From contig UCIV01000021.1 of assembly GCA_900472575.1 (NCBI GenBank), positions 1-64,000 of the forward strand: a stretch of DNA of 64,000 nucleotides. The letters run 5' to 3'. Source of the stretch: Hyphomicrobiales bacterium. GTDB lineage: Bacteria > Pseudomonadota > Alphaproteobacteria > Rhizobiales > Rhizobiaceae. Position numbers and translations under genes: made by a program. Shown one piece after another: positions 20,001 to 28,634 of this stretch (its first letter is position 1; every line of letters starts with the position of its first letter). Under the pieces are notes generated by a model. That model did not search any database, was not told the DNA's origin, and saw nothing but the letters and a program-made list of their open reading frames with translations.

Positions 20001-20346
20001 AGACGAGACCGGGCCGGCCAACATCATCGTGTGGCCGACGCTCTTCGAGAAGCAGCGAAGAATCGTCCTTGGCGCGTCGATGATGGGCATCTACGGCAAG
20101 ATCCAGCGGGAGGGAGACGTCGTCCATCTGATCGCGAGGAAACTATACGACCTCTCCGGAGACCTTTCCGCGTTGGCTGATCGCGATCTCGAGGTCCGGA
20201 TTCCGACAGGGAGAGGCGACGAGTTCGCTCATGGATCGCCGGGAAGCGCGGATCACCGGGGCAAGGCCGTGGTGAAGGCCAGGGACATGTACGTGCGCGA
20301 TCTCCACATCGATAATCTCAAGATCAAGTCACGGAATTTTCACTAG
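17089..20346 (+). CDS. dnaE2: Error-prone DNA polymerase DnaE2
   Basis: 1085 aa from ATG 17089, overlapping the imuB stop. C-family polymerase, non-essential, used for lesion bypass and SOS mutagenesis. The N-terminal PHP domain begins [14 protein letters not shown]. The polymerase core contains P-D-I-D-V-D-F-E near residue 369 and G-R-G-S-A-A-N-S near residue 332. A C-terminal OB-fold segment starts around residue 950. Length and order match complete imuA-imuB-dnaE2 cassettes. Confidence 0.96.
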   Translation: MRYAELQTTTHFSFLRGASSADELFATAKELGIEALGVVDRNSLAGIVRALEASRATGLRLVVGCRIDLQDGMSVLVYPTDKAAYSRLTRLITLGKGRGGKNNCILHWEDIPLYAEGLIGILVPDMPDDLCALQLRRMKDVFGDRAYVSLCLRRRPNDQMRLHELSNMAVRHKVKTVVTNDVLFHEPSRRQLQDIVTCVREGTTIDEVGFDRERFADRYLKPPEEMARLFPRYPEALARTMEIVDRCKFSLEELTYEYPEEAIVEGMDAQQSLEHYVRECIPDRYPEGLPQKVLRSVRHELDLIKEMNYAPYFLTVFSIVRFARSQGILCQGRGSAANSAICYILGVTSIDPETNDLLFERFVSKERNEPPDIDVDFEHERREEVIQWIYKTYGRDRAALVCTVTRYRAKRAIADVGKAMGLPEDVTKALSSGLWSWSEEITEKNVTDLNLNPNDYRLVMTLKLARELMGAPRHLGQHVGGFVLTRSRLDDLVPIEPARMEDRQVIEWDKDDVEALKMMKVDVLALGMLTCMQKAFDLIREHKGEDLDLAKVKQEDSATYAMIRKADTLGTFQVESRAQMSMLPRLKPRTFYDLVVQVAIVRPGPIQGDMVHPYLRRREGKEPVEYPTPELEAVLGKTLGVPLFQESAMKVAMVCAGFTGGEADQLRKSMATFKFTGGVSRFQTKLVDGMINNGYTREFAERTFKQLEGFGSYGFPESHAASFALIAYASCYIKCHFPEAFAAALMNSLPMGFYAPAQIIWDARRHGVEVRPISVQHSRWDCTLEAIPGTERHAVRLGMRQVAGLAALDAARIVAARGERPFESVDDVWRRSEVPAEALTQLAEADAFRPAFGLERRDALWAIKALRDEPLPLFAAAAEREQKAVAEQQEPEVELRQMTEGHNVIEDYAHAGLTLRQHPIAFLRKDLEARRIVTCADAMNAKDGRFHMIAGLVLVRQKPGSAKGTMFITLEDETGPANIIVWPTLFEKQRRIVLGASMMGIYGKIQREGDVVHLIARKLYDLSGDLSALADRDLEVRIPTGRGDEFAHGSPGSADHRGKAVVKARDMYVRDLHIDNLKIKSRNFH

Positions 20347-20427
20347 AGGCGCGCTAGCCGAGAACCGGGCGCTTGTTGCTTACGAGCGGAGAGACGATTC
20401 TAGTCGGGAACAGAGCTGCGAGTGGGC

Positions 20428-21399
20428 ATGAGCCGAAAAAGCAAAGAAGAAGAGCGCCGTCCTTCAGAAATTTCCGATTGGGAAGGTAATCAAGATGCGT
20501 TCTATAAGAAGATTTTTCTCGGATCTCCGCTCCTTCGAGGAATGATTGCCGACCGCCTGGGGTGGCGGGCGGAAGAACTTGCCGATATGGATCCACACAC
20601 GACCGAGTTCCAGTCGCGAGCGGTTTCTGACGCCTTTCACGGGCAGAACCCTTGGAAGGGCTTGCGTTCCGATGGGATTTACAAGTCGGCAGGGGGCTTC
20701 GCGTTGGGGATCGAATTCCAATCGACGCCCAATCATGGAATGCCGATCCGGGTTCAAGTTTACAAGACGGCGTATCTCGAGGAGCATCCGGACTTTCCCT
20801 CGGAAGATTTGAAGTTCGTCGTGGTATACTCCGGCAGTGGGCGAGGAGTTGCGGGCGACAGACACGGCGAAGTCCGTCGAGAGGAGATCGAGTACCTCTA
20901 TATCGATCTCAACAAGATCCCTGCCGAAAAGCTTGAAGCAGACGGCCCCTACGGGTTCGTCATGCGTCTCACACGACCGGACGCCATCGACATCGGCCAG
21001 TTCCATCTTGCAGAAGATATGATAAAATCGGCGGACATCTCGGAATTGGAACAGAACAACCTATTTACCGCTTTGGTCGTTGCCGCTTCAAACAAGCCGA
21101 GAGTTTTTGCCGAGGTTCTTGAGAGATTTCAAATGAACAATGCAGTCAGAAGAAGCCTTGTCGAAGCGCTCCCCCGTCTCCGCACGATGGCGGAAGGGCA
21201 GATGATGCGCGATCGCCTGTCATCAACTGCAGTTCGACGGGAATGGCCGGATGAGGTACTCACGTTGATCGAGTACGTTCACGACGACGACCTTGACGAT
21301 CTCGATGATCGCATTCGAAATGCGGAAAAGTCTGAAGACTGGACTGATCTTATTGAGCAGGCTCACGAGTTCGCATCTGCGGGGCCGGGGTTTCGGTAA
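20428..21399 (+). CDS. Rpn/YhgA-like PD-(D/E)XK nuclease
   Basis: 323 aa from ATG 20428 (a GTG six bases upstream is possible). Residues 15-200 show the pattern of the recombination-promoting nuclease (formerly 'transposase_31') family: K-I-F-L-G-S-P near the start, a catalytic Asp in S-D-G-I-Y-K, then L-G-I-E-F-Q-S-T-P with the E-x-Q core, followed by M-P-I-R-V-Q-V-Y-K. The C-terminal 110 residues are helical and acidic. Rpn proteins cut DNA and promote RecA-independent recombination; related proteins are found in phage defence. It lies 81 bp after dnaE2 with no SOS box of its own visible. Confidence 0.75.
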   Translation: MSRKSKEEERRPSEISDWEGNQDAFYKKIFLGSPLLRGMIADRLGWRAEELADMDPHTTEFQSRAVSDAFHGQNPWKGLRSDGIYKSAGGFALGIEFQSTPNHGMPIRVQVYKTAYLEEHPDFPSEDLKFVVVYSGSGRGVAGDRHGEVRREEIEYLYIDLNKIPAEKLEADGPYGFVMRLTRPDAIDIGQFHLAEDMIKSADISELEQNNLFTALVVAASNKPRVFAEVLERFQMNNAVRRSLVEALPRLRTMAEGQMMRDRLSSTAVRREWPDEVLTLIEYVHDDDLDDLDDRIRNAEKSEDWTDLIEQAHEFASAGPGFR

Positions 21400-21410
21400 T
21401 ATTCGAAAGT

Positions 21411-21707
21411 CTACGTTGGCTCCCGATTGAGGATTCTCAGCGTCCTGATCTGCCCGGCCAGCGCCAGAAGGGCTTTCGCAACAGTCTCGTCGGGAATTCT
21501 CTCGATGTTATGGATGATCTCGCCCACGACGCATTCGGTCGAGGCGTCGAACGGAGCAATCTTGCCGGTCTTCTGCAGCAGCCCACGAAGAGCGCCGGAA
21601 GCTGTGACACCTCTTTCGAGAAGACGTCGCCGTTCGGCCTGCGGCAGTCTGGGCAAGCTGTTCGCGGCCCGCACGAACTCCGAAACCAGATCGGTCGTCA
21701 CCGTCAC
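21411..21707 (-). CDS. Small helical protein co-translated with the HMCES-type gene
   Basis: 98 aa, starting with GTG 21707 overlapping the stop of the upstream gene (GTGA). It is all-helical with F-V-R-A-A-N-S-L-P-R-L near the start and Q-I-R-T-L-R-I-L-N-R at the end. It is clearly similar, position by position, to the 104-aa protein at 52601-52915 (E-F/L-V-R-x-A-N, R-R-x-L-L-x-R, R-T-L). The function is unknown; the overlap points to a partner of the SOS-associated peptidase. Confidence 0.65.
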   Translation of the reverse strand: MTVTTDLVSEFVRAANSLPRLPQAERRRLLERGVTASGALRGLLQKTGKIAPFDASTECVVGEIIHNIERIPDETVAKALLALAGQIRTLRILNREPT

Positions 21708-22378
21708 AGCGGGTTCACCTCCGGGAGCGGCTTTCCTTCGAAGCGCGACGAGTTGACGTCGCGCGACACCCGATGGAATTCGAGCTTGCCATCGAGGTTC
21801 ACCTGCAGAAGTTCCTTGGCCCGCGAAGGCGCCGTGGCGACATCGAGCCATTCCTCGTAGACGTCCGGATCGAGGATGCCCGGCTGCCTGTCGTGGAGAG
21901 TCTTCATCGGATCGCCTGCGGGCATCGTGACGATCGAACAGCTTGTCACGCCCAGCTTGTCGTTGTGTGCCCATACCCCGGCGAAGGAGAAGGGGGCGTC
22001 GCCGGGCAGGTGGATGTGCCACGGGTTCTTCTTGCTGTCAGAGGCGTCGACCGTCCACTCGTAGAAAGCGGATGCCGGGATCAGGCATCGTTTGCTCTTG
22101 AAAGCATCCCGGAAACCGGCCGTCGTGTCGATGGTTTCGATCCTGGCGTTGAACATCGCCGCCTTCGGCATCTCTTTCGCCCACCAAGGCACCAACCACC
22201 AGCGAGCCTCTTCGGCGATCTGTTTTCCATCGCCGTCGTTGTGCACCATGAGCACCTGCTGGGTCGGTGCGATGTTGAACCGCGCAGCCGTATTTCGCCC
22301 GCGCTCGACATCCCAGGGAAGATCGTACAAATCGACGAAAGCCGGCCATTCGTGTTCGAACGTAAAACGACCGCACAT
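21704..22378 (-). CDS. yedK: SOS response-associated peptidase (HMCES/YedK family)
   Basis: 224 aa starting M-C-G-R-F. Cys2, exposed after Met removal, forms a thiazolidine crosslink with abasic sites in single-stranded DNA. Other family marks are R-F-N-I-A-P-T-Q, R-W-W-L-V-P-W-W-A, F-N-A-R-I-E-T, R-C-L-I-P-A-S-A-F-Y-E-W (active-site Glu) and M-P-A-G-D-P-M-K-T-L-H-D-R-Q-P, which ends the core. The family protects abasic sites during replication. In rhizobia such paralogues often lie near imuA-imuB-dnaE2, as here (1.4 kb away). I found no LexA box directly upstream. Confidence 0.95.
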   Translation of the reverse strand: MCGRFTFEHEWPAFVDLYDLPWDVERGRNTAARFNIAPTQQVLMVHNDGDGKQIAEEARWWLVPWWAKEMPKAAMFNARIETIDTTAGFRDAFKSKRCLIPASAFYEWTVDASDSKKNPWHIHLPGDAPFSFAGVWAHNDKLGVTSCSIVTMPAGDPMKTLHDRQPGILDPDVYEEWLDVATAPSRAKELLQVNLDGKLEFHRVSRDVNSSRFEGKPLPEVNPL

Positions 22379-22380
22379 CT

Positions 22381-22608
22381 TCAACGTCTCCGTAGGAAGT
22401 CGATGTCGCGTTCGACGTTGCGGGTTGCGAGGACCGCCAGCATGGCGTTGTCCGCCAGTTCGACTAGCGCCGCAGCTACCTCCTCGGCGCGCCAGCCGGC
22501 CGCCATCCCTGCGAGCGCGACTTCCGACACGCCGTCGGCAAGCGCTTCCTGGCATCGGAGGAAGCGATCCGGATGGACTCCGGGCGGAGGGGGAGCGACA
22601 GCTTTCAT
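22381..22608 (-). CDS. Small unknown protein upstream of the HMCES-type gene
   Basis: 75 aa, ATG 22608 preceded by AAGGAGAA-like sequence further upstream. It is helical, with A-E-E-V-A-A-A-L-V-E-L-A-D-N-A-M-L, and ends in I-D-F-L-R-R-R. It stops 2 nt before the HMCES-type start, so the two are an operon. No family recognised. Confidence 0.5.
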   Translation of the reverse strand: MKAVAPPPPGVHPDRFLRCQEALADGVSEVALAGMAAGWRAEEVAAALVELADNAMLAVLATRNVERDIDFLRRR

Positions 22609-22639
22609 GTCAAGGAGAATGGTGCCGCTTGAGCCGTCG

Positions 22640-23587
22640 TCAAGGCGCCGCCCGAGACGATCCTTCGGCTTTCAGAAAATCGAGGAAGGCGCGCATGCCC
22701 GAACCGAGATGGCGATGCCGCGGGTAGTAGAGGCAAAGGCCGGGGTAAGACGGCGTCCAGTCCTCCAGCACCTGGCGCAGTTTTCCGTCGGCAAGAGCGT
22801 CGGCGGCCATCCACCGCGTCACGTAGGCAAGGCCGGCGCCGTCCATTGCCGCCGCAAGAAGAAGTCTGGACTGGTCGACCACGAGATTACCGCGCGTCGC
22901 CATGACGACGTCCTCGCCGCGGCGCTGGAACTCCCAACGATAGATCGACCCGCTCGCCATTCGAAGCTGGACGCTTGGGTGAAGCGCCAGGTCCGGCGGT
23001 GTCTTGATCGCAGGAGCACCATCAAGATAAGCAGGCGATGCCACGACGATGTGCTGCTGGTCAGGACCGATCGGGATGGCGACCATTTCGTCAGGGACGA
23101 GTTCGGCTGCGCGGATGCCGCAGTCGAATCCTCCTTCAGCGATGTCGACCAATCTTCCCTCTGACCTGACCTCAAACCGCATTGCTGGCTGTAGCTTCAT
23201 GAAGCGGGTCAGCAGCGGCATCAGCACCTGCTCGGCCGCGTTTGCGTCGCAGTTGATCCGCACGAGCCCGGACAACGAGGTCGTCTGTTCGTGCAACTCC
23301 TCGACCGCGAGGCCGATTGCCGCAAGCGCCGGCATCAGTCGTTCTGCAAGTCTCCGCCCCGGTTCCGTCAGCGATACGTTCCGGGTCGAACGATGGAAGA
23401 GCTTCACCTTGAGACGTCTCTCCAGTCCGGCTACCGCGTGGCTCAGCGCGGACGGCGTCTGGCCGAGCGTTCTTGATGCGGCACGAAACCCACCGTGCTC
23501 GGAAACGGCAAGAAACGCCGCAAGCTCGCCGGGCGGGATCGAGTTCACTGTACGAATTATCTCATCAATGCGTGTAGCGTTAATCAT
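22640..23587 (-). CDS. LysR-family transcriptional regulator
   Basis: 315 aa. The N-terminal winged helix (residues 15-75: L-A-A-F-L-A-V-S-E-H-G-G-F-R-A-A-S-R-T-L-G-Q-T-P-S-A-L-S) is followed by a periplasmic-binding-type effector domain. It is transcribed divergently from the SDR gene at 23644 with 56 bp between, the usual LysR/target layout, so it probably controls that oxidoreductase. Confidence 0.92.
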   Translation of the reverse strand: MINATRIDEIIRTVNSIPPGELAAFLAVSEHGGFRAASRTLGQTPSALSHAVAGLERRLKVKLFHRSTRNVSLTEPGRRLAERLMPALAAIGLAVEELHEQTTSLSGLVRINCDANAAEQVLMPLLTRFMKLQPAMRFEVRSEGRLVDIAEGGFDCGIRAAELVPDEMVAIPIGPDQQHIVVASPAYLDGAPAIKTPPDLALHPSVQLRMASGSIYRWEFQRRGEDVVMATRGNLVVDQSRLLLAAAMDGAGLAYVTRWMAADALADGKLRQVLEDWTPSYPGLCLYYPRHRHLGSGMRAFLDFLKAEGSSRAAP

Positions 23588-23643
23588 CTAGTTCACGAAT
23601 GCCACGCGCTTATCTTTCGGGCAAGTCGAATGTCTGAAGGAGC

Positions 23644-24573
23644 ATGACCATGACTTCACCCATCCCATTCGGGTTTTCATCGACCGCCGCCGACGTTCTG
23701 GAAGGCGTCGATCTTGCCGGGCGAAATGTTGTCGTGACCGGAGGTGCTGCGGGCATCGGACTGGAGACGAGCCGCGCTCTCGCTGCCGCGGGAGCTGCTG
23801 TGACGATTGCGGCCCGTCGCCCGGACGAGGCCGAGAGAGCTGTCGCCGAGTTGACGCGAACAATGCCTCGGGCTCGGCTGCGCGTTCGCCGCCTCGATCT
23901 CTCCGATCTTTCTTCCGTCAGGGAATTTACGGAAAGCTGGGACCAGCCACTTCACGTCCTCGTCAACAACGCAGGCGTCATGGCCATTCCGGAGCTACAG
24001 AGGAGTGCGGAAGGGCGGGAGATGCAATTCGCAACCAACTACGTAGGCCACTTCGCGCTCGCGCTTGGCCTGCGGAAGCATCTGGCCAGCGCGAACGGCG
24101 CCCGCGTCGTTTCCGTCGCCTCGACGGGCAACCTGTTTGCGCCCGTGTTCTGGGACGACCCCGACTTTCTGTTCATTCCATATGATCCGTTGCTCGCCTA
24201 CGGCCAGTCGAAGACTGCTTGCATCCTCATGTCCATTGGAATCAAGCAGGCGTGGGCGTGCGACGGTATAACGTCGAACGCTCTCAACCCCGGAGCGATC
24301 GCCACAGGGCTACAGAAGCACACCGGCGGGCTTCGGACGCCTGAGCATCTCCGCAAGACGATTGAGCAGGGGGCAGCCACGTCGGTGCTGCTCGCGGGCT
24401 CGCCGCTCGTGGAGGGAATTTCCGGCGGATATTTCGACGACTGCCAAGAGGCCGCTGTCGTCGACGAGCGCGGCTCGGGACCTTTCAAGGGGGTAGCAAG
24501 ATACGCGGTCGATCCCGAAAACGCGTTCCGTCTTTGGGAGATGGCGACGAGAATGGTATTGTCACCGCTGTAG
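23644..24573 (+). CDS. Short-chain dehydrogenase/reductase
   Basis: 309 aa from the first ATG (a second, M-T-S-P, is 6 nt on). The NAD(P) motif V-T-G-G-A-A-G-I-G-L near residue 35, N-N-A-G-V near residue 110, and the catalytic Y-G-Q-S-K-T near residue 186 are complete. The closest general type is the WW-domain-oxidoreductase/protochlorophyllide-reductase-like SDR group. The substrate cannot be told. Divergent LysR gene upstream. Confidence 0.9.
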   Translation: MTMTSPIPFGFSSTAADVLEGVDLAGRNVVVTGGAAGIGLETSRALAAAGAAVTIAARRPDEAERAVAELTRTMPRARLRVRRLDLSDLSSVREFTESWDQPLHVLVNNAGVMAIPELQRSAEGREMQFATNYVGHFALALGLRKHLASANGARVVSVASTGNLFAPVFWDDPDFLFIPYDPLLAYGQSKTACILMSIGIKQAWACDGITSNALNPGAIATGLQKHTGGLRTPEHLRKTIEQGAATSVLLAGSPLVEGISGGYFDDCQEAAVVDERGSGPFKGVARYAVDPENAFRLWEMATRMVLSPL

Positions 24574-24581
24574 TTGGAGCA

Positions 24582-24611
24582 ACCTGCCGGACCGCGAACG
24601 GACCGGCAGGT
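24582..24611. terminator. Hairpin between convergent genes
   Basis: ACCTGCCGG (24582-24590) pairs exactly with CCGGCAGGT (24603-24611) across a 12-nt loop. It lies between the SDR stop and the convergent AhpD-like stop. A short CTCTTT follows on the plus strand. Probable bidirectional terminator. Confidence 0.55.
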
Positions 24612-24638
24612 CGGCTCTTTCGGAGCGTTGCGACGCGA

Positions 24639-25085
24639 TCAGGCCTTTGCCGCCACCGGGAGGCGGAACGGCGCGCCGAGGCGATTGAAGGCGTTCATCG
24701 CTGCGATGGCGATCGTCAGATCGACGAGGTCCTTGGGTTCGAAAGCGGCCGCGGCAGCGGCATAAGCTTCGTCCGACGCATGTGTCTGGCTTACATTCGT
24801 GACCTCCTCGGCCCAGGCGAGAGCAGCCCGCTCCTGGTCGCTGAACAGGTGAGACACCTCGTCCCACACTGGAACTAGCGTGATCTTGTCGACGGACATC
24901 GTCTTGCGCAGGTCGCGGCTATGCATGTCGATGCAGTGGGCGCAGCCGTTGATCTGAGACACGCGCAGGAAGATGAGATGAATCAGCTCTTCCGGAAGGT
25001 TCGTTTTCTTGGTGACGTAGTGATGGACGCCGAAAAGCGCCTTTGCCCCGTCGGGGGCGACTTCGGACCAGTTCATGCGGCACAT
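24639..25085 (-). CDS. AhpD/carboxymuconolactone decarboxylase-like protein
   Basis: 148 aa. The CxxC peroxidase motif I-N-G-C-A-H-C-I-D-M-H-S near residue 52 is that of AhpD-type alkylhydroperoxidases, which use the Cys pair to reduce peroxides. The ribosome site AGGAAA is 5 nt upstream. It heads a stress/redox group (cupin and NmrA-like genes follow upstream on the same strand). Confidence 0.88.
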   Translation of the reverse strand: MCRMNWSEVAPDGAKALFGVHHYVTKKTNLPEELIHLIFLRVSQINGCAHCIDMHSRDLRKTMSVDKITLVPVWDEVSHLFSDQERAALAWAEEVTNVSQTHASDEAYAAAAAAFEPKDLVDLTIAIAAMNAFNRLGAPFRLPVAAKA

Positions 25086-25179
25086 ATTGTTTTCCTTTCT
25101 TGTGGACGCGGTCCTCCGTTCGCCGGTGAAACCGTCGTTACTTGTGCAGTAGGTGAGGGGGAGGATCTGGTAGGTAGCG

Positions 25180-25617
25180 CTACGGCTTGCGCGGCGTCGT
25201 CAGGACGGTGTCGTCGGTATCGACGACGAAGACGGCGAGCAGCTTCGCCGGCTCGGTCTTGCTTGCATTGGCGCTGACGTCATGGCGGTCGCCTGGCAGC
25301 TCGGTGAAATTCTGACCAGCGGTAAAGGTCTTCGTCTCGCCGCCGTTGACGGCGCTCTGGATCGCTCCCTCGAGAACCGTCGCGTAGATCAGCGCAGACT
25401 TCGCATGCGTGTGAGCGGAGCTGTACCCGCCCGGCCCGTATTCGACGAGCACGCCCTTGACGCTCTTGCCAGGGACGTCGGGCAGGGGATGCTCGTAGAC
25501 GAGCGTCACGTTGGCGTCCTTCGTATCATAGGCTAGTCCTGGCTTAGCGACATCGTGAGCGGACGCGGTGGCAAGGGTGGCCGCGAGTGCCGCAGCCGCA
25601 TATGCAATGGTCTTCAT
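25180..25617 (-). CDS. Exported cupin-domain protein
   Basis: 145 aa. Residues 1-20 (M-K-T-I-A-Y-A-A-A-A-L-A-A-T-L-A-T-A-S-A) are a signal peptide ending at A-x-A. The single cupin barrel has S-S-A-H-T-H-A-K-S (metal-binding His pair) and a second motif L-P-G-D-R-H. Likely a periplasmic metal-binding cupin. It is followed 15 nt upstream by the NmrA-like gene, so the two are co-transcribed. Confidence 0.85.
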   Translation of the reverse strand: MKTIAYAAAALAATLATASAHDVAKPGLAYDTKDANVTLVYEHPLPDVPGKSVKGVLVEYGPGGYSSAHTHAKSALIYATVLEGAIQSAVNGGETKTFTAGQNFTELPGDRHDVSANASKTEPAKLLAVFVVDTDDTVLTTPRKP

Positions 25618-25632
25618 GATCGTGCGCTCCTT

Positions 25633-26385
25633 CTATGCCTTAAGCCATTCGGCGACCGTGACGCGGCCTTTGATGTAGCCTCCGCCGGGAACAAGAGAGC
25701 CTGCGACGACCGGGGCTCCGAAGTAGTCGACTGCTGCGTCGGCGGCCACAGGTCGAGCATCGCTCTTGGAGCCGAGATACGCCCGGATGAAGGATTCGAA
25801 GGTTGCCCGCTCCGGCCCGGCAAGATCGACTGTTCCGTTCTTAGGCTCGCCCAGCGCGGCTTCCACCAGGGCAGCGGCGACGTCGTCGGCAGCAATCGGC
25901 TGGAAGTCGATATCCGGCACGTTCACCACGCCGTCGGCTGAATATGCGCCGGCCAGGGTTTCGATAAACTCGTGGAATTGCGTTGCTCGGACGATGGTAT
26001 AGGCCTGGCCCGACGACGCGACGGTCTGCTCCTGCGCCAGCTTTCCTGCCATGTAAGGATTGGCCGCAAGCTGGTCGGCATTAACGATCGAGAGCGCGAC
26101 GTGATGGCGCACGCCCGTGGCCTGCTCGGCGCTCGTCAAGTTCCGGCTCGACGTTCCAAAGAAGTCGGTGATAACGGCCGTATCGAACGACATCATGTTC
26201 GACACGTCGATGACGGCGTCGGCGCCCGCTAGCGCATCGGCCAGTCCTTCTCCCGTATAGGCATTGATGCCGTTGCGGGAGCTTGCGACGATGGCTTCGT
26301 GGCCGGCATCCTGCAGCAGCTTCACTGCCTTCGAGCCGATCAGGCCCGTGCCGCCGATGACGACGACCTTCTTCATCTTGCTCAT
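25633..26385 (-). CDS. NmrA-like NAD(P)-binding (atypical SDR) protein
   Basis: 250 aa from ATG 26385 (AGGAGAAAGCACC upstream). The N-terminal nucleotide motif V-V-V-I-G-G-T-G-L-I-G is intact, and there is no Y-x-x-x-K catalytic pair in the usual place, so redox-sensing or atypical SDR function is likely. The ribosome site overlaps the end of the Rrf2 regulator gene, and Rrf2 is the first gene of this minus-strand set (Rrf2, NmrA-like, cupin). Confidence 0.87.
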   Translation of the reverse strand: MSKMKKVVVIGGTGLIGSKAVKLLQDAGHEAIVASSRNGINAYTGEGLADALAGADAVIDVSNMMSFDTAVITDFFGTSSRNLTSAEQATGVRHHVALSIVNADQLAANPYMAGKLAQEQTVASSGQAYTIVRATQFHEFIETLAGAYSADGVVNVPDIDFQPIAADDVAAALVEAALGEPKNGTVDLAGPERATFESFIRAYLGSKSDARPVAADAAVDYFGAPVVAGSLVPGGGYIKGRVTVAEWLKA

Positions 26386-26396
26386 GGTGCTTTCTC

Positions 26397-26909
26397 CTAT
26401 GACGAGGCGCGATTGCCCGTCTTGCGTTCGTGGAGTTCGAGGAAGGCGCATCCGCGGGCGGCGATACCACCGTCGTCGTCTGCGCCAAGATCCGCCAGAA
26501 GGTCCGCGACGGAAACCTTGGCGAGTTCTGCGCGATAGGCCTTTTCAGCCTTCAGCATCGCGGCGTTGATCTGGCAGGGTTTTGTGAAATAGCGCTGCGG
26601 CAGAGGGTTCGGGCCGCGCTGGCGGATCTCGGCGCACCGGAAGGCGGGCGCCGGTCCCTCGACCGCAAGGACGATATCCAAGAGGCTGATTTCGCCGGGT
26701 GCTTTAGCCAGCCGATAGCCACCCTTCGGTCCTGGCGTTGTCGCAACAATGCCCGCGCCGGACAACGCCTGCAGATGCTTCAGCAGATAGCTCGTCGACA
26801 CGCCATGGAGTTCGGCCAGTGCTGCGGCAGACAGCACGCCGTCTTCCGACAGTCCCGCCAGGAATGCCGTGCAGTGGATGGCCTGCTCTACGCCTTCGCT
26901 CAGTTTCAT
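26397..26909 (-). CDS. Rrf2-family transcriptional regulator
   Basis: 170 aa. The winged helix has G-V-S-T-S-Y-L-L-K-H-L-Q-A-L-S-G-A-G-I-V and the hallmark P-G-P-K-G-G-Y-R-L-A. Cys residues in F-R-C-A-E-I-R and K-P-C-Q-I-N may bind a cluster or sense redox, as in the IscR/NsrR family, but the third Cys is displaced (A-R-G-C-A-F near the C-terminus). Probably autoregulates the operon with the NmrA-like and cupin genes. Confidence 0.9.
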   Translation of the reverse strand: MKLSEGVEQAIHCTAFLAGLSEDGVLSAAALAELHGVSTSYLLKHLQALSGAGIVATTPGPKGGYRLAKAPGEISLLDIVLAVEGPAPAFRCAEIRQRGPNPLPQRYFTKPCQINAAMLKAEKAYRAELAKVSVADLLADLGADDDGGIAARGCAFLELHERKTGNRASS

Positions 26910-27084
26910 CTTGCATCTCCTAATCGTGGATATAAAATGTCTATGATTGGGTCGGGTGTCAATCCCCGATCACGTAGACCGGTCCAAAATCGGAATATGA
27001 GATCAGAAAACGGAGTTTCGACGCCTTGGTGCCTCGCCATACTCAGGACGCTCGCAGGAGCAGAACAACAACAAAGGACAACGA

Positions 27085-27489
27085 ATGACCACCAAGCTCG
27101 CACTCTCCTCAACGCCGGAAGGCATCGTCCCGGCGCTTCTCGCCCATCTGAACTCGCTCGACGTCGAGACCATGCTCGGCTTCTACGACCCGGAAGGTTT
27201 GATCGTTGATGCCGCGGGCGTCGCTCACGTGGGCAAGGACGCAATCGGCAAGGAGCTTGCCAAGTACTTCAGCCTCGGCCTTCAGATGTCGATCACCCAG
27301 CGCCACCTGTTCGTCGCCGGCGACGTCGCCTCTCTCATCCTCGACTGGTCGTACATCGGCACCGCGAAGGATGGGACCGAGATCAACATGGTGGCCACTG
27401 CTACGGACATCGCCCGCCGCGGGCCGGACGGCCTGTGGCGTTACCTCATCGACAACCCGTTTGGCTCGATGCAGAGGAATGCAGCCTGA
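27085..27489 (+). CDS. SnoaL/NTF2-like protein
   Basis: 134 aa single-domain protein with the cone-shaped NTF2-like pattern (H-L-N-S-L-D-V-E-T-M-L-G-F-Y-D-P at residues 18-33, then G-K-D-A-I-G-K-E-L). Often an isomerase, hydrolase or dimerising unit; the substrate is not predictable. The stop overlaps the Ada start (TGATG), so the two genes form an operon. Confidence 0.8.
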   Translation: MTTKLALSSTPEGIVPALLAHLNSLDVETMLGFYDPEGLIVDAAGVAHVGKDAIGKELAKYFSLGLQMSITQRHLFVAGDVASLILDWSYIGTAKDGTEINMVATATDIARRGPDGLWRYLIDNPFGSMQRNAA

Positions 27490-28523
27490 TGACGGAAGCG
27501 GCGGGCATCGGAGATGCAGCGACGTGGCCTGTATTCCGCGGCGTCGTCACGACGGGCGTCTACTGCCGGACCAACTGCATCTCGCGTCCGCCTCGGCCGG
27601 AGAACATGCGCCGGTTCGTCTGCGTGGCGGAGGCGGAGGCGGCCGGCTTCCGCCCTTGCCGGAGATGCCGCCCGAACGAGGAGGAGTTCGAGAAGAGAAA
27701 CACGGCCTTGGTCGCGGATGCCTGCAGGTTGATCGACGCTGGAAACAGCTCGCCTACGGTCGCGGCTCTCGCGCATGCCCTGGGGATCAGCGAGGGGCAC
27801 TTCCATCGGATATTCCGCAAATGCACCGGAATGACTCCTCGCGCTTACAAGCAGGAAAAGCGTGCTGCCCTTCTGCGCGACGGCCTGAAGCCAGGCAAGA
27901 CGATCACGTCGACGTTCTACGATGCGGGATACGGTTCGAGTGGACGCTTCTATGCCGCTTCTAACAAGGCGCTGGGAATGGTCCCCACCGACTACAGGGC
28001 GGGGGGGCGCCGTGAAAGGATCAGGTTCGCCGTCGGCCAGACCTCCCTGGGCTCGATCCTTGTCGCGTCGAGCGACAAGGGCGTCGTCGCGATCCTGCTC
28101 GGCGACGATCCAGCCGCCCTTCTCGTCGACCTGCAGGAGCGGTTTTCGAAGGCCGATCTCGTCGGGGGCGACGCTGACTACGAGCGCGTCGTCGCTCGGG
28201 TCGTCGGCATGGTGGAGGCGCCGCAGGTCGGTCTCGACCTCCCGCTCGATTTGCGCGGAACCGCCTTTCAACGCAGGGTCTGGCTCGCACTACGGGAAGT
28301 GCCGCCGGGCAGCACGGTAAGCTACGAAGAACTCGCAAGGCGGATCGGGAAAGGGAAGGGAGGCAAGACGGTCGCCAGCGCCTGCGCCAGCAATCCTCTC
28401 GCCGTCGCGATTCCCTGCCACCGCGTTACGAAGAACGACGGCACGTTCTTCCGCTACACGTGGGGGCTCGAACGCAAGAACGAACTTCTGAGGCGAGAGG
28501 GAGTGGCGGCTTCAAAGGGTTGA
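27489..28523 (+). CDS. ada: Ada: bifunctional methyl-phosphotriester/O6-methylguanine repair regulator
   Basis: 344 aa from ATG 27489. Domains in order: N-terminal Ada zinc/methyl-acceptor with G-V-Y-C-R-T-N-C-I-S and F-R-P-C-R-R-C-R-P (four Cys), an AraC-type helix-turn-helix (residues about 80-160), and a C-terminal O6-alkylguanine transferase with the active-site P-C-H-R-V near residue 302. All acceptor residues are present, so both repair and adaptive-response activation are expected. Cytoplasmic. Confidence 0.95.
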   Translation: MTEAAGIGDAATWPVFRGVVTTGVYCRTNCISRPPRPENMRRFVCVAEAEAAGFRPCRRCRPNEEEFEKRNTALVADACRLIDAGNSSPTVAALAHALGISEGHFHRIFRKCTGMTPRAYKQEKRAALLRDGLKPGKTITSTFYDAGYGSSGRFYAASNKALGMVPTDYRAGGRRERIRFAVGQTSLGSILVASSDKGVVAILLGDDPAALLVDLQERFSKADLVGGDADYERVVARVVGMVEAPQVGLDLPLDLRGTAFQRRVWLALREVPPGSTVSYEELARRIGKGKGGKTVASACASNPLAVAIPCHRVTKNDGTFFRYTWGLERKNELLRREGVAASKG

Positions 28524-28634
28524 TCTGAAATCTCTTTGCTGGCTTCAAGCGCATGTAAGTCAATGTGCCCGTCGGACTGGCGGCGGCTCTAGTCAGGTTC
28601 GGAACTGCATTGTGGTGTCTGGACGTCATGTTTT

